Positions 22,312 to 36,889 are shown, counted from the stretch's first letter. The stretch is DNA of 64,000 nt from Reticulascus tulasneorum (GCA_001557505.1 LSAX01000009.1:1240001-1304000); one strand, 5' to 3'. Notes: a model not told the origin generated them from the letters alone. Program-made: numbers and translations.

Positions 22312-22963
22312 ATGAGCCTCATGCAAGACTCTTAGCCTGCATATATACAGGACAATATTGCACTCCAACTCTCCTGCATAGTTCGTTCCACTATCCAAGA
22401 CGGGTTCATTCCTACCAATGTCCGTATAAGGCTTGCTCGACCAATACTTGATGCATCCATATGGGTACTTATGAGTGAATATTCTCCAAGATGGGATTGG
22501 CAGACCATGCGCAGGATGACTGCCTGGATCAGCATTGTCAGAACGGGCTTACTTGCTTGGAGGACTTCCGATACCCTGCCCGGAGGACGTCAGATCCGCG
22601 TAAGGGTTCGGCATACCACTGTTGACTCGGGGGTAGTTGGAGATGGGGCCGGGTAATGAGTATTGTCCCACTACAGCTATGAGGCTGATATCGGAATCCC
22701 AGATGTCCCAGGATCACTTGTCAAACGACAGGATTCCTTTCTCGAAACCCCCCGTTCTCAAGGCTACCCGCCCATAACCGTTTGCACATCACTGTGAGGC
22801 CAGTCTTAAGAAGTCAGTGATTTGGATGCACACAGATATCTATACTTCTTTATTCCATGAAACTACCTGACAAATCCGGCGAGGTTTCGTTCTTCGTATG
22901 GCCTAAACTACGAGAACAAGCTCAAATGCAAACACGAGTACCCGTTCCATTGCATACCGTCCC

Positions 22964-25683
22964 TTAAGCCCGGACACCAAGAGCACCACCGGTAAACTGC
23001 GTGCCGCCAGCTTGTCGTTGAGGATTGCCACCGGGTCCAGCACCACCTCGGCCACCACCGCCGCCACGACCACCACGGCCACGACCACGGCCGCCTCTAC
23101 CGCCTTGTCGCTCGAAGGCGTTCGCTGAGCCTTGGGTCCGTTGCTCAAGTGTCCGCTCGTTAGTTTCAATTAAAGCGCTGGCCTTATCGGACAGGGCGAG
23201 GGCAAGGCTTTGGAGACGGCTGAGCTCTACGCCCTTGCGGAAGATAACAGTTGAGGTAACTTGATCGAGCGATGCCGCCAATTCCTCATGGCTAATCATC
23301 TTGCTGACAACAGCAAGAACCTTGCTCGGATCCAACTCGAACATGCCGCCCAGTGTCTCAACCGCCAGTGTGTCATAGAATGGGGCATATGTAAAGAGGT
23401 AGGTTCGCAGGCCTTCCTCTTGGATTTGCTTGGAGAGCATAGTCTTGATCTCTTCGGCGTTTGGCATCAACTCCCAAATCTTAATGCTGTGGATGAAGTC
23501 TGTTGACTTCTTCCACTCTCCGGCAGCCAGTGCCTTTGAAGCTTGCATAACATGATCCCGAGTATTCTCCGGCGGACCAGTGAAGACGGATCGCTCATTG
23601 TATTCAAGCATTCGTCTGAATGTCTTGCTAATGACCCGCTTCTTCACGTCCGGCGAGGAGCCAGTTTGAGCAAGGAGAGGAATCTCCAGTAGCATGCTGC
23701 AAGTAAGGTAGACGCATTCGAGGAGTTCGAGGTTGATGTGCATGTGGAAAGGCAGCTGGCGTTGCTTCTCCAATCTCTCCTGCTCTGGCGAAACTTGGTT
23801 ATATCTCTGGATCATCACACCTTGCGCGAGCAGTTCTTTTTGCCGACCGCTACCGCAGATCTCTTGGAGAGTGTTCTGCGCATCGTATACCAAGCCCTTG
23901 CGGAAGGCGCATAGACCAACCTGGACGAGCGTACGGTTGTACAGGATTTGGGACTGGACGTCGAAGTTGGGGATTGTTTCCTGGAGATGTGACATCAACG
24001 CCATGTCGCGGGCCTTATAGTATTCATCGTGCAAAGCGAGGAAATAGACCTCGGACAGCATTGCTCGTGCGCGATGGATACCTTCGCTGTTGTTGAAAAG
24101 GTATGTGCAGAGAATGTGAACCAAGCTACTTGCTTCCTTGGCTTGGCTCCGGGGGGTAATGATCGACTCAACCTCTGGGGCCACGGCCTTCCAACAGTTG
24201 TCTTCGAGTATCTTGACGACTTGAGCAGGCTGCAGATCGTTAGTAAAAGAAAACTGGGATACCCGAGGCAGTAAAGTTACGTACTTTGAAATAGACATGC
24301 TCCAATCGGCGCATCACAATCCGGTTAATGCTATCCTGTGGGATTTCGAGGTCGGTTTCTTTACGAAGATACTCATAATAAAGCATCCCACGGAAGATGA
24401 TGTTGTACAAAGCACCCTCATCTGTCAGTCGGTCGATATACTCCGAAGTGTGCGGGTCGATGCTTTGCAGGGACCGGGTGAGTTCGTCGTCCAGCCTTTC
24501 AACATATGAGACGATGCTTCCAGGGACCTTGATGTACTTTTGGCCCTCTTCAAGTGTTGGTGGCTTATCGTCGTCATCCCACTCCTCAGCATTTTCAATA
24601 ACGACGTAGTCCTTATTCGTCTCGAGGAGCTTCAACAGTGTGGACAGTTCCTTCTCCGCCTGCTTCCAGTGCTCCAAAGGCATTTGATTGCCCGCTCCTG
24701 ATCCAGTATCAAACCGTGCCGAAACTATTGTCAGGAGAACTCGGATCTGCTGGTAGGGGGTGTTCGCGATTTCGTTCAGATTCTCCATGATTTTGATTTG
24801 CTCTTGTCGATCGGTATTCTTTTTGCCTCGAGACTCCAGGATACCGCGCAGATGCTTGAATATACTCTCCGGCGTGAACTGAAGGGTTCGTCCACCTTTT
24901 CCAACCCTAGCAAACCCTTCGTCATCACCTTCAGTTGGCTCGGCATAGTCGTCCACAAAACGCGCCACCTTTTTCGGCTTCGGCAAAGGCTCTTCCTCCT
25001 CATCGGACTCCATGAATGCATCATTGTCGGCTTTGTAGGCTTCAATCTGCTCCTGATACTCCTTGGAAACCTTCCGAATCTTTTGTTTTACGGCGTTGAG
25101 GCCACGAGCATTCGTTGCCGTCATCTTCTTTCCAGGGGTAACTTTTTGTTTTGCGATGGCCTCGTTCATGTACTCCTCTAATTCGGCAACAGTTTTGATG
25201 TAAATCTTCGGTGTGTGCCCGCCTTCTTGCAGCTTCGAGACTTGTCGATTGAGTTTGTCGAACTCTGCATTCTGATTAGGGACGATCTGATGACCGTGTT
25301 CCTCGGCAGTACTCACCTGTGGAAATAGAGCCCCAGTCGCCAATCTTTTCTCCGTTCTCGATCAGCTTGATGGTAGACTCAAGTTCGTCCAGTCGCTTGT
25401 CTTTCGCGCTCTTGACCTTGCCTCGCACGTCCTCCTCACTGTCTTCACTTTCGGAAGAGGCATCGCGAAGAAATCGTGCCGCACCTGCTTTCTGCCCCCC
25501 TTCATCATCGCTCGAGTCATCATCCGAATCTTCGGCCTCGTCACTGTCGTCGGAGTCTTCGTCGGAGCCTTCTTCGCGCTTCTTCTTTGGCTCCTGCTCG
25601 CCTTCCTCGTCGCTGTAGAGATCTTCCTCGTCGGAGGAGCTCTCACTGGAGCTATCGTCTCCACCGCGGAAAAATCGAGACAT
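22964..25683 (-). CDS. NIP1: Eukaryotic translation initiation factor 3 subunit C (eIF3c/Nip1)
   Basis: Minus-strand exons 25683-25317, 25264-24285 and 24229-22964 give 870 residues, the usual fungal size. The introns are 52 and 55 nt, the second with an ACTAAC branch site. The start [20 protein letters not shown] and a long acidic, phospho-acceptor-rich N-terminus are diagnostic of Nip1, where this part contacts eIF1 and eIF5. The junctions rebuild [11 protein letters not shown] and [20 protein letters not shown], both well conserved. The centre contains [17 protein letters not shown]. The C-terminal PCI domain spans roughly residues 600-780 ([26 protein letters not shown]), and the tail is an RGG-rich segment ending near [10 protein letters not shown]. 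It is a core subunit of eIF3 in 43S complexes. It is divergent from PRP8 with 732 bp between the two ATGs. Confidence 0.95.
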
Positions 25684-26415
25684 CTTGACTGAGGGCTCTT
25701 AGACTCGATGGTGTGTTTACGAAATGTGGAAGATATGATTCACCACAGCAAACGTTGACGTCTGATGAATGAATTCAAGGTGAGTCAACGAGGGGTTCGA
25801 TTGACGATAAAAGAATTTGAATTTTTGGTGGGGGATTTGGGGCTTAGCGATATGCGACAGCTGGCGCCGGGATCTGACAGGTGGCTCAGGTGGCACGATT
25901 TCTCAGCTACCTGACGTAGGAATGGTCTTAAGTTAATTAGCAGGCACCGATCTATGTACGCCTGTCAACCCTCAGTTTGAGAATAACTCAAACAAAGAGA
26001 CATTAAGGCATCTCAAATAGGTAAGACGCTCACTGAATCCTAGAACTCTTTACAATCAGACACACTGCTACCTAAGGTATTCGGGCCTGACTTAATTGAT
26101 TGGCTGATATGCTGGTCGCGAGATCACGTGCACGCTATTCCAGAGGTAGACTAGCGCGCGACGCCGATACTGCGAGCCTCTAAAATTTCAACTCCCAGGA
26201 AAGTTCATTACCATCGCCATCAACAGTTGCAACGGTCGTCGCTGTGAACTTCTGCGAGACCCGCCAGTCTTCGCGGTCATCCAGGTCGCTATTAAGGGAT
26301 ATTTCATCTGAGTATTCTGACCGATAATTTTCCAGACCCGACACGTTGCAGTCGCGACTCTCGATCGCGACAGCTCACAGGAGCACTCACTGTTTTGGGA
26401 CTCAAAACATTCGAG
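25684..26415. promoter_or_regulatory. Shared divergent promoter region of NIP1 and PRP8
   Basis: The 732 bp between the ATGs of two essential, oppositely transcribed genes must hold both promoters. I see no clear TATA box or named factor site. The PRP8-side 200 bp has no intron signals that would alter its start. The TTG at 26395 is in frame but is not a plausible start. Confidence 0.6.
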
Positions 26416-29400
26416 ATGTCTTCATATCCTCCTCCTCCTCCGCCGCCAGGATGGGGGCCTCCACCTCCTCCTCCGCCGCCCCCATCTTCGTCGCTCCCTC
26501 CGCCGCCAGCTGCTCCAGCACCTCCACCCCCCGGCTACCAACCGCCGACCGATACCCAGATAGCGAAGTTTGCGCAGAAGAAGAAGGAATGGCTGCGAAC
26601 CCAAAGAAATCGCTTTGGGGAAAAGCGCAAGGGAGGCTTCGTCGAAACACAGAAAGCAGACATGCCACCTGAACATTTGCGCAAGATCGTCAAGGACATT
26701 GGTGATGTTTCGCAGAAGAAGTATTCATCCGACAAGCGCTCGTACCTCGGGGCATTGAAGTTCATGCCGCACGCCGTCATGAAGCTGTTGGAGAATATGC
26801 CCATGCCATGGGAGTCGGCGAGAGAAGTGAAGGTTTTATATCATGTTAACGGATGCCTGACGCTTGTCAACGAAGTCCCGAGGGTCATCGAGCCCGTTTT
26901 CTTTGCTCAGTGGGCCATGATGTGGACGTTCATGCGAAAAGAAAAGGCCGATCGAAGACTTTTCAAACGAATGCGATTTCCACCATTTGATGACGAAGAG
27001 CCCCCACTATCGTGGTCGGAGAATATCGAGGACGTCGAGCCACTCGAGCCTATCCAAATGGAACTGAATGAGGACGAGGACTCTGCAGTTTACGAGTGGT
27101 TCTACGACCATCGAGCTCTCCTCGATACCTCACATGTCAACGGACCGAGTTACCGATCCTGGAACCTCACGCTACCGCAAATGGCTACACTGTTCAGATT
27201 AAGTCGGCCACTAGTCTCCGATGTTGTGGACAAGAACTACTTTTATCTCTTCGAGCTGAAGAGTTTCCTAACAGGCAAGGCTTTGAATACTGCCTTGCCA
27301 GGCGGCCCTCGATTTGAGCCTCTCTACAAGGATATAGACCCGAACGACGAAGATTTTGGCGAGTTCAACGCTATTGATAGAATCATTTTCCGAAATCCTA
27401 TCAGAACCGAATTCCGCGTCGCGTACCCATATCTTTACAATTCCCTGCCTCGAAGTGTGCAAATTGCCTGGCACTCCCATCCTCAGGTAGTATTTGAGAG
27501 GTCCGATAACCCCGACCTTCCCGCTTTTCACTTCGACCGTCGCATTAACCCAATATCGTCTCGTGCTGTGGCCCCGAAAAACATCGGGATAAGCCATGAA
27601 GATGAACTCTTTGGTGAGGGCAACAATGAGGAGCCAGAAGAGGAAGCCTTTAAACTTCCTCCCCGTGTGAAACCATTCCTCAACAACGAGGACCTCTTCA
27701 ACGACGATACAGCTTCCGCCATCGAACTCTGGTGGGCGCCGTTTCCTTTTGATCGTCGATCTGGGAGAATGGTGCGAGCTCAAGATGTACCTTTGATCAA
27801 GCAGTGGTATCTGGAACACCCTCCATCCGACAAGCCCCCTGTCAAGGTCCGCGTGTCGTACCAGAAGTTGCTGAAGAACTTCGTTCTCAATGACCTTCAC
27901 AAGAGGAAGCCCAAAGCTCAGCAAAAGCAAGATTTAATGAGAAGTCTGAAGCAAACAAAGTTCTTTCAGCAAACCACCATCGACTGGGTCGAAGCTGGTC
28001 TTCAAGTTTGCCGTCAGGGGTTCAACATGCTCAATCTCCTCATTCATCGCAAGAATCTCACATACCTTCATCTTGACTACAACTTCAATCTAAAGCCTGT
28101 CAAGACTCTGACCACAAAAGAACGCAAGAAGTCGAGATTTGGGAATGCGTTCCATTTGATGCGGGAAATCTTGCGACTGACCAAGTTGATCGTCGATGCC
28201 CAAGTTCAATATCGGCTCGGCAACATTGATGCTTTCCAACTGGCCGACGGTATCTTGTACGCGTTTAATCATGTCGGCCAACTTACTGGTATGTATCGGT
28301 ATAAGTACAAGCTCATGCATCAAATCCGCTGCTGCAAGGACTTGAAGCATTTGATCTACTACCGCTTCAACTCGGCTCCTGTCGGCAAAGGTCCAGGCTG
28401 TGGATTTTGGGCTCCTGCCTGGCGAGTCTGGCTTTTCTTCATGAGAGGTATCATTCCACTTCTTGAGAGGTGGCTTGGTAACCTGCTCTCTCGTCAATTT
28501 GAAGGTCGTCACAGCAAAGGCGTGGCAAAGACGGTGACCAAACAACGTGTTGAGTCACATTTCGACTTGGAACTTCGCGCTTCTGTGATGGCTGACCTCA
28601 TGGACATGATGCCGGAAGGTATCAAGCAGAACAAGGTCAACACCGTTCTTCAGCACTTGTCTGAAGCCTGGAGATGTTGGAAGAGTAACATCCCGTGGAA
28701 GGTCCCTGGCCTACCTGCGCCAATTGAGAACATCATCCTACGATATGTCAAGGCGAAAGCCGATTGGTGGATTTCTGTCGCCCATTACAATCGTGAGCGT
28801 ATTCGCCGCGGTGCAACAGTGGATAAGACCGTAGCCAAGAAAAACGTCGGCCGTCTTACCCGACTTTGGCTCAAAGCAGAGCAGGAAAGGCAGCACAACC
28901 ATATGAAGGATGGCCCCTATGTGTCCTCAGAAGAAGCTGTGGCAATTTACACCACGACTGTCCACTGGCTAGAGTCCCGAAAATTCTCTCCCATCCCTTT
29001 CCCCAGCGTGTCGTACAAACACGACACCAAGATCCTAATCCTTGCACTTGAACGACTCAGAGAGGCATACTCTGTCAAAGGCCGACTAAACCAGAGCCAG
29101 CGCGAGGAGTTGGCCTTGATTGAGCAGGCATACGATAGCCCCGGTACCACGCTTGAGAGGATCAAGCGCTTCCTTCTTACTCAACGTGCCTTCAAAGAAG
29201 TGGGTATTGACATGAACGATAACTACTCTACAATCAACCCGGTGTACGACATTGAGCCCATCGAGAAAATCAGCGACGCTTACCTGGACCAATATCTCTG
29301 GTATCAAGCCGACAGTCGTCACCTGTTCCCTGCGTGGATAAAACCAGCAGACTCAGAGGTCCCGCCACTGCTTGTGTACAAGTGGGCCCAAGGCATCAAC

Positions 29401-32400
29401 AACTTGGGCAAGGTTTGGGAAACCGAAAACGGTGAATGCAACGTCATGATCGAGACGGAGCTGTCCAAGGTCTACGACAAGGTGGAGTTGACACTTCTGA
29501 ACTCACTTCTGAGACTGATTATGGACCACAACTTGGCGGATTACATCACAGCGAAGAACAATGTGCAGCTCACGTATAAGGATATGAACCATGTCAACAG
29601 CTATGGCATGATTCGCGGCTTGCAGTTTTCTGCCTTTGTCTTCCAGTACTATGGTCTCGTTCTCGACCTGCTGCTTCTCGGCCCTCAGAGAGCCAGCGAA
29701 ATTGCAGGGCCGCCGCAAAGTCCCAACGACTTTCTTCAGTTCCGCGATCGAGAGACAGAAACTAGACATCCAATCCGTCTCTACACCAGATACGTTGACA
29801 AGATCTGGGTTTTTCTCCGATTCACAGCCGAGGAGTCTCGCGATCTAATACAACGATTTTTGACCGAACAGCCCGACCCCAACTTTGAGAACGTCATTGG
29901 ATACAAGAGCAAGAAATGTTGGCCTCGAGACTCTCGCATGCGTCTGATGAGGCATGACGTAAATCTCGGTCGTGCCGTCTTCTGGGATTTGAAAAATCGA
30001 TTACCCCGTTCTATCACAACCATTGAATGGGATGACAGTTTTGCTAGCGTCTACAGCAGGGACAACCCCAATCTACTGTTCTCTATGTCCGGCTTCGAGG
30101 TCCGCATTCTTCCAAAGTGTCGGAATCAAAACGAGGAGTTCCCTGTCAAGGACAGTGTTTGGTCATTGGTCGACAATACGACAAAGGAGCGAACTGCACA
30201 TGCCTTCCTGCAAGTAACGGAAGAAGACATTCAGAAGTTTAACAATCGCATTCGGCAAATTCTTATGTCGTCTGGATCTACGACTTTCACCAAGATTGCG
30301 AACAAGTGGAACACTGCGCTGATCGCTCTCTTTACATATTATCGTGAAGCCGCAGTCTCCACCGTTGAATTGCTCGACACAATTGTCAAGTGCGAAACCA
30401 AAATCCAGACTCGAGTCAAGATTGGGCTGAACTCCAAGATGCCGTCTCGTTTCCCTCCTGCTGTGTTCTATACGCCGAAGGAACTTGGAGGTTTGGGCAT
30501 GATCTCCGGATCGCATATCTTGATTCCAGCCTCCGATAAGCGCTGGTACAAGCAGACAGATACAGGCGTCACTCATTACAGAGCCGGTATGACCCATGAT
30601 GAGGAAACCTTGATCCCGAATATCTTTCGATATATTATTCCCTGGGAAGCTGAGTTTATCGACTCTCAGCGGGTCTGGACCGAATACTCTCAAAAGAGAT
30701 TGGAAGCGAACCAACAGAATCGCCGGCTTACACTAGAAGACCTCGAGGACAGCTGGGACCGTGGTCTACCACGCATCAACACTCTTTTCCAAAAGGATAG
30801 GAGCACCCTGAGCTTCGACAAAGGCTTCCGTGTTCGATCAGAATTCAAGATTTATCAACTAATGAAGAGCAATCCGTTCTGGTGGACCAGTCAGAGGCAC
30901 GATGGAAAGCTGTGGAACTTGAATGCCTACCGGACGGATGTTATTCAAGCCCTCGGTGGTGTCGAAACCATTCTCGAGCACACGCTGTTTAAAGCCACAG
31001 GATTCCCGTCTTGGGAGGGTTTGTTCTGGGAGAAAGCTTCAGGTTTTGAGGAGTCCATGAAGTTCAAGAAATTGACAAACGCTCAGCGATCTGGTCTTAA
31101 TCAAATTCCTAATCGACGATTCACGTTATGGTGGTCGCCCACAATCAACAGAGCCAACGTCTATGTCGGTTTCCAAGTGCAACTGGATCTGACAGGCATA
31201 TTCTTGCACGGCAAGATTCCAACTCTCAAGATCTCACTCATCCAGATCTTTCGAGCTCATTTGTGGCAAAAGATCCACGAGTCGGTTGTCATGGATCTTT
31301 GTCAGGTGTTTGACCAGGAACTCGAATCTTTGGGCATAGAAACTGTCCAAAAGGAAACTATCCATCCTCGAAAATCCTACAAAATGAATAGCTCCTGCGC
31401 CGATATCCTTCTATTTGCGAGCCACAAGTGGAACGTAACCCGCCCGTCGCCGTTGTTCGACACCAAGGACGTCATCGAACCTACTACAACCACCAAGTTC
31501 TGGGTCGATGTCCAACTGCGATATGGCGACTATGACTCTCACGATATCGAGAGATATACAAGAGCCAAATATCTGGATTACACCACGGACAGCGCCAGTA
31601 TCTATCCGTCTGCCACTGGCCTCATGATTGGCATTGATCTTGCCTACAACCTATACTCGGCCTATGGCATGTATTTCCCAGGTCTGAAGGTTCTTATTCA
31701 GCAAGCCATGGCCAAGATAATGAAGGCCAATCCAGCGCTTTATGTGTTGCGAGAGCGCATTCGAAAGGGTCTGCAGCTTTACGCTTCAGAAAGCAACCAG
31801 GAGTTCCTCAACTCGCAAAACTACTCCGAGCTCTTCAGTAACCAGACCCAGCTATTTATCGACGACACCAACGTTTATCGTGTGACCATTCACAAGACGT
31901 TTGAAGGTAACTTGACCACCAAACCCATCAACGGTGCAATCTTCATTTTCAACCCCCGTACTGGACAGCTTTTCTTGAAGATCATCCACACCAGTGTCTG
32001 GGCTGGGCAAAAGCGATTGGGTCAGTTAGCGAAGTGGAAGACCGCTGAGGAAGTGGCGGCTTTGATTCGATCACTGCCTGTCGAAGAACAGCCCAAACAG
32101 CTTATCGTCACTCGTAAAGGTCTGCTGGATCCCTTGGAAGTGCATCTGCTCGATTTCCCGAACATCTCTATCCGAGCATCCGAGCTACAACTTCCTTTCC
32201 AAGCTGCCATGAAGGTAGAGAAGCTAGGAGACATGATCCTCAGGGCCACCGAACCACAAATGGTGCTCTTCAACCTCTACGATGAATGGCTGAAGAGCAT
32301 CTCGTCCTATACTGCGTTCTCTCGTCTTATTCTCATCCTTCGTGCGCTGCATGTCAACCCTGATAAGACGAAACTTGTTCTCCGTCCAGATAAGACGGTC

Positions 32401-33531
32401 ATCACACAAGATCACCACATATGGCCCACATTATCAGATGAAGACTGGATCAAGGTCGAAACTCAACTTCGCGATCTCATCTTGAATGATTATGGAAAGA
32501 AGAACAATGTCAATGTCTCAAGCTTGACAAGCAGCGAAGTCCGCGATATTATCCTTGGAATGGAGATTTCGGCTCCCAGTTTACAGCGACAAGCTGCAGC
32601 TGAGATTGAGAAGCAGCAGCAAGAACAACAGCAACTTACGGCTGTAACGACGAAGACACAGAACATACACGGCGAGGAGCTCATTGTCACAACTACCTCG
32701 AATTTCGAGCAACTGACCTTTGCTTCTAAGACGGAATGGCGCACAAGAGCCATTGCCACTTCGAACCTTCGAACCAGGTCCAACAACATCTACGTCTCGT
32801 CTGTCGACAATGATCTGGATGACATAACGTACGTCATGCCAAACAACATTCTCAAACGTTTCATTGCGATTGCAGACTTGCGCGTTCAGGTGGCCGGCTA
32901 CCTATATGGGTCATCTCCGCCGGATAATGACCAAGTCAAAGAAATCAAGTGCATTGTTATGATCCCCCAAATCGGTGGTCTCCGAAACATCCAACTTCCA
33001 CAGCAGCTTCCTCACCACGAGTACCTCGAAACCATGGAGCCAATTGGCATAATACACACCATGTCGGGTAGCGACTTACCCTACATGTCTGCCATGGATG
33101 TCACGGAGCACTCCAAGCTGTTAGACAACCACAAATCTTGGGATAAGAACAGCACTGTTACTGTCACCGTGTCATTTACACCAGGAAGTGTCTCGTTGTC
33201 GGCGTGGGGCCTCACTCCTCAGGGCTACAAGTGGGGAGCAGAAAATAAGGATACAGGCAGTGATCAACCTCAAGGCTTCACGACAACTATGGGGGAGAAG
33301 CGTAAACTTCTTCTGAGCCCCCGGTTCAGGGGCTACTTTCTAGTCCCGGAGTCTGGCAAGTGGAACTACAGCTTCATGGGCAGCGCGTTCGCGGGCATGG
33401 AGAAGAAGGCTGTGCATGTCAAGCTCGATACCCCCTTGCCTTTCTACAGCGATCAACACCGCCCGGTTCATTTCCACAGCTTTGCCGAGCTCGAGGATAT
33501 CTGGGTTGATCGTGAGGATAATTACGCATAA
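26416..33531 (+). CDS. PRP8: Pre-mRNA-splicing factor Prp8
   Basis: This is a single uninterrupted exon of 2371 codons, close to yeast (2413) and human (2335) Prp8. The N-terminus is polyproline (residues about 5-45), followed by [20 protein letters not shown]. Near-invariant blocks are seen throughout. [18 protein letters not shown] and [18 protein letters not shown] are in the N-terminal domain. [20 protein letters not shown] and [14 protein letters not shown] are in the reverse-transcriptase-like core, and [20 protein letters not shown] is in the linker/endonuclease-like part. The RNase-H-like domain IV lies at about 1780-2010, and a Jab1/MPN domain from about 2138 to near the end binds Brr2. 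Prp8 forms the spliceosome active-site cavity. Many fungal PRP8 genes carry an intein; none is present here, as conserved blocks run on without insertion. Confidence 0.98.
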   Translation: MSSYPPPPPPPGWGPPPPPPPPPSSSLPPPPAAPAPPPPGYQPPTDTQIAKFAQKKKEWLRTQRNRFGEKRKGGFVETQKADMPPEHLRKIVKDIGDVSQKKYSSDKRSYLGALKFMPHAVMKLLENMPMPWESAREVKVLYHVNGCLTLVNEVPRVIEPVFFAQWAMMWTFMRKEKADRRLFKRMRFPPFDDEEPPLSWSENIEDVEPLEPIQMELNEDEDSAVYEWFYDHRALLDTSHVNGPSYRSWNLTLPQMATLFRLSRPLVSDVVDKNYFYLFELKSFLTGKALNTALPGGPRFEPLYKDIDPNDEDFGEFNAIDRIIFRNPIRTEFRVAYPYLYNSLPRSVQIAWHSHPQVVFERSDNPDLPAFHFDRRINPISSRAVAPKNIGISHEDELFGEGNNEEPEEEAFKLPPRVKPFLNNEDLFNDDTASAIELWWAPFPFDRRSGRMVRAQDVPLIKQWYLEHPPSDKPPVKVRVSYQKLLKNFVLNDLHKRKPKAQQKQDLMRSLKQTKFFQQTTIDWVEAGLQVCRQGFNMLNLLIHRKNLTYLHLDYNFNLKPVKTLTTKERKKSRFGNAFHLMREILRLTKLIVDAQVQYRLGNIDAFQLADGILYAFNHVGQLTGMYRYKYKLMHQIRCCKDLKHLIYYRFNSAPVGKGPGCGFWAPAWRVWLFFMRGIIPLLERWLGNLLSRQFEGRHSKGVAKTVTKQRVESHFDLELRASVMADLMDMMPEGIKQNKVNTVLQHLSEAWRCWKSNIPWKVPGLPAPIENIILRYVKAKADWWISVAHYNRERIRRGATVDKTVAKKNVGRLTRLWLKAEQERQHNHMKDGPYVSSEEAVAIYTTTVHWLESRKFSPIPFPSVSYKHDTKILILALERLREAYSVKGRLNQSQREELALIEQAYDSPGTTLERIKRFLLTQRAFKEVGIDMNDNYSTINPVYDIEPIEKISDAYLDQYLWYQADSRHLFPAWIKPADSEVPPLLVYKWAQGINNLGKVWETENGECNVMIETELSKVYDKVELTLLNSLLRLIMDHNLADYITAKNNVQLTYKDMNHVNSYGMIRGLQFSAFVFQYYGLVLDLLLLGPQRASEIAGPPQSPNDFLQFRDRETETRHPIRLYTRYVDKIWVFLRFTAEESRDLIQRFLTEQPDPNFENVIGYKSKKCWPRDSRMRLMRHDVNLGRAVFWDLKNRLPRSITTIEWDDSFASVYSRDNPNLLFSMSGFEVRILPKCRNQNEEFPVKDSVWSLVDNTTKERTAHAFLQVTEEDIQKFNNRIRQILMSSGSTTFTKIANKWNTALIALFTYYREAAVSTVELLDTIVKCETKIQTRVKIGLNSKMPSRFPPAVFYTPKELGGLGMISGSHILIPASDKRWYKQTDTGVTHYRAGMTHDEETLIPNIFRYIIPWEAEFIDSQRVWTEYSQKRLEANQQNRRLTLEDLEDSWDRGLPRINTLFQKDRSTLSFDKGFRVRSEFKIYQLMKSNPFWWTSQRHDGKLWNLNAYRTDVIQALGGVETILEHTLFKATGFPSWEGLFWEKASGFEESMKFKKLTNAQRSGLNQIPNRRFTLWWSPTINRANVYVGFQVQLDLTGIFLHGKIPTLKISLIQIFRAHLWQKIHESVVMDLCQVFDQELESLGIETVQKETIHPRKSYKMNSSCADILLFASHKWNVTRPSPLFDTKDVIEPTTTTKFWVDVQLRYGDYDSHDIERYTRAKYLDYTTDSASIYPSATGLMIGIDLAYNLYSAYGMYFPGLKVLIQQAMAKIMKANPALYVLRERIRKGLQLYASESNQEFLNSQNYSELFSNQTQLFIDDTNVYRVTIHKTFEGNLTTKPINGAIFIFNPRTGQLFLKIIHTSVWAGQKRLGQLAKWKTAEEVAALIRSLPVEEQPKQLIVTRKGLLDPLEVHLLDFPNISIRASELQLPFQAAMKVEKLGDMILRATEPQMVLFNLYDEWLKSISSYTAFSRLILILRALHVNPDKTKLVLRPDKTVITQDHHIWPTLSDEDWIKVETQLRDLILNDYGKKNNVNVSSLTSSEVRDIILGMEISAPSLQRQAAAEIEKQQQEQQQLTAVTTKTQNIHGEELIVTTTSNFEQLTFASKTEWRTRAIATSNLRTRSNNIYVSSVDNDLDDITYVMPNNILKRFIAIADLRVQVAGYLYGSSPPDNDQVKEIKCIVMIPQIGGLRNIQLPQQLPHHEYLETMEPIGIIHTMSGSDLPYMSAMDVTEHSKLLDNHKSWDKNSTVTVTVSFTPGSVSLSAWGLTPQGYKWGAENKDTGSDQPQGFTTTMGEKRKLLLSPRFRGYFLVPESGKWNYSFMGSAFAGMEKKAVHVKLDTPLPFYSDQHRPVHFHSFAELEDIWVDREDNYA

Positions 33532-36500
33532 GAACGAGACTGGAGGCTAGATGCAAGACGTCTGAAGTGGCCCAGCCAAGATGCTGCGTGGGGAACAAGA
33601 GGAAACAAAGAGACAGGACGGTTGAAACAATGCACAGGAGGTTATTTGGAACATTTGTCGCCATTTTTGGTCTTTACCGCATCGGCATATAGTGCATGTT
33701 GCGTTTGATCCGCTTTCCAGTTTTCTGGTAGAGCGAGAAAGGGAGGGGTGGATGTCGAGGAAAGCTTGTTCATTTGCGGCAGGCGTTTATGGTGCAGCCG
33801 GGCCGGTTGTTGTACTGTATTAGCAAAAAATGACATTGTAACACTAGGAATGATGAGCAGAATGCTTGGTATATCCGAAGTGCAAGAGGCGTAAGGCATG
33901 TAGTGCCTAGCTGTGTGATGGGCGTTGTGGAGTAATCGTAATGTACCATGTCCGCCGGTCAACCATGCGTTGATGACCCAGGTTGAATGGCGGCGTGAAG
34001 GGCTTGCCCTGCTTGCCCCTGCAATATTTGCAATATTTGGGATGGATGGGCCCTGGGCTGCAATATCCGTACCGTATGCAAGTACGGCTTCGGGATGATG
34101 ATCACAAACACACCCACCATGGATGCGGGACTGTCTCCATATTAGTGGGTTTGGGGGAATGGGGGGGAGGGGATCGTGGAATGGCGAAGGTGTGAGCTCT
34201 GGGCAGCTGTCTGTGGCAATCTGGAGCAAGAGAGGACATGCGAGTATCGTAACTCCAGACGACAGAGGATCAAAGGCGCGGCGGGTAAGCAGACGGACCA
34301 ACTGAGGTGATGGGTCAGTGGTAATCGCTGATTCATCAGACCTTTGGGTGGTTAGGCAAATTGGCGACGTTCATGCATTTATGCGCCAACCGAGCCCGTT
34401 GAGCCTCCCCCTTTCACACACCCAGCGGGATGAGGTTTGGTGATCGACTGAGGGGGGTTAGCGGCCCTGTATGAATATGAGCATCTTATAGGAATATCTC
34501 GGTAGCTTTGCCGTCTGCTATGAACATGGGGCTAGATTGGGCAATATTGTTTAATGGGAAATTTCGGTTCCCATCGAGTGTCGAGCAAACGTCATGGCCC
34601 AGAAGCATGCGGCTGACGACGAGGGGGGGATCTCGGCCGCAGGAACTGGAGGTTTTAAGATTTGGGGCTAGCTCTAAACAGGGGAGCTGTCCCAGTACTC
34701 GGGAATGGTGGCTTCTTTTTTCAAGGTGTAACACTGCATCTTCAGGGGTGATGATTGATTGATTGGTGATCAAAATGGCCGACGCAGCACAGGGCTACAC
34801 GATGCATTGAACGGAGAAATGACCCTATCCTAACGATGGAGACTCCCATGTAGAAGTTTACGGACCTTGCCTTGGATACGGAGTATGGAGATGCAGATGG
34901 CCATTTCCCAGGCATCGAAAATGGATACACATATTTATTCTTAGACTCGTGTGGAGATTTGGTGTTCATGGGCAGCAGCGCCCCAAGGGTTTTGGGGTGC
35001 GGGTTTCGGGCTCGCTGCTTAGAAACTTCTTTCAGAATCATATGATGCGCAATGCATCGGATTGTCCCTTTGAGACTCGGGGCAGGTCGCATGTTTCCAA
35101 TCTCTGGGACATCTTGGTGAAGCCCGAAGGATGTCGTGGCGCTGCGATTGGGGAAATCAAACGGTTTGGAGGTCGCGGATCAGGAGGCTTCGGAATCGAC
35201 AGGCCGAACGCAATACGACACGAATTTAAACGTTCGACGTGGTTGCATACCTGGCAGGGCTTCCCTGCGCTGCCCTGCTTGAGCCCTGAGCCCTATCCTA
35301 ACTAGTAAAGTCGGTCCAATGTAGCCAGGATGTGCCCAGCTCTTGGGGTGGTTGCTGATGGAGGGCAGCGAGATGCTCGACTTTCTACGACTTCAAGAAG
35401 GGTCGGGATGTCTTGGCATGACAGCCACTTAGACATCCAACGCACAGCCAAAAGCTGGACAGGTCTGTGTCTAGCTCGGGCGCTGCGGGATAGATGCAAG
35501 GTCAGGCCCTTCTGTGTTGCCGTATGATGGCCCTCTCTGAGGCTCGACATGTTCGCGATGCACAGGCTCCAAGCTTGCCCCATCTCCATTTGCGCAGTGA
35601 AGGCATCGCGGCCAAAGCAGAAAGCAAGGACGAGACAGGGAACGGCGATGCTCAGCCTTGGTAGGCATCTGTCAAGTCGGCATCATCTCCGCGTCTCACG
35701 GGCTTGATGAAGGGGCTTGCGCAGCCCTCTCTCCGTTCCGTAACCATCCCATCAGCAAATGGGGGGCTTTCACGGGCGGTGCCCCGTTTCTGCGTTGCTG
35801 CAGCATGATGGCGTCTAGGTCATCAACTCGTCTCGCTTGTTGGATCCCCAAGCGACTAACTAAACCGCACAGGCCGGGGGACGAAGCTCGAACTATTGCC
35901 AATCTTTCTGCCCCATTCCGGGATTGATTTTCGCTCCGTTTTGCCTGTCTAGGAGAACACACCGCCGGCGGTGGGGGGGAGGGAGAGAGCGATGCAGTTC
36001 GTCACCTCACAATTGGTTCTAATCATCAGTTGGGTCGACAAATCGATCGATGGAAGAGACGAATTAAAAAAAAAATCGAGCACGCGTCGAGTCCATCGGG
36101 CCTTCCCCATCCAGCCTCCTAAAACTGGAACCACGCTTTCCTTCAAATTTCCTGCTGCATGCGGTTCCGTTATATCATATGTATTGGAATTTCTCCCAAA
36201 ATTCGCAATTTCTCCTCTCTCTCCATTCTCGCACGACACTCTTCCCACATCCCTCCAATCTCGTTGCGGCAAACGTCCATCGCCAGATGGATGCGTGCAT
36301 TCCAAATCGTCAGCCAACAAGAAACCCGGAACACCTGCTTGTGGCTTCAGCTCCGAGGAATGGCTGATCAGACGCTAGAATGCGTTTCTGGCCTTCTAGA
36401 AGGTCAAAGTCATGGGACGCGCTGGCCTTGCAGCCCAGACGGAGAAAGGGAGGGGTGCCGAAGAGCATAATTGATCATTTAATTGCCAGGTATGCTTGAA

Positions 36501-36889
36501 ACGCGTTTCTTCATGCGAATCCCTGACCTAGCTTCGGATGCCATCATGCTCTATTTCTGCCAAAAAAGAACAGGCACCGTTCGCAGAACCCCCAATTTTG
36601 ATTCTGCCAGCCCATCGGCCACTCAGAGAGCTTACATTGCGTATTAGATTCCGGCGTGCTCGACGCTGGGGCAGCATTGAATCGCGCAATATTGCGATGT
36701 GGCCTAAAGCAAGGATTTCGCCCATCCTAAGCCTCCGCTCCGACTCTCGCCCAGTGGTTGACATAGTCTGGTACGAAGTTCATTGAGCTCGCGCGGTGCC
36801 TGGGCACGCGGCATTTCTCGCAACACCGGTGGGCAGCTGTCATCCCATCATTGCCCCCAAAAGACACCGTCATATCCGGTACCTTAGAT

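Larger units (their letters stand above)
20175..22963. other. Long gene-poor region with homopolymer runs
   Basis: Apart from a possible N-terminal extension of the HHE gene (20175-20495), no gene is recognised. The stretch has a G10 run at 20646-20655, a three-fold GGGAATC repeat at 20701-20721 and a C11 run at 22301-22311. It also has a tRNA-like fragment near 21700-21775 that fails folding checks. Open frames are short and random-looking. It may contain decayed mobile DNA, but no element end or coding remnant could be identified. Confidence 0.45.

Noticed and set aside
25319..25618. Ser-rich + strand frame opposite the eIF3c N-terminus
   Set aside because: It is the antisense shadow of the acidic DSSSE-rich region of eIF3c.
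33642..34301. 219-codon minus-strand frame next to the PRP8 3' end
   Set aside because: Composition is not protein-like, there is no family pattern, and it starts in a G-rich leader. Likely chance in a long non-coding stretch.
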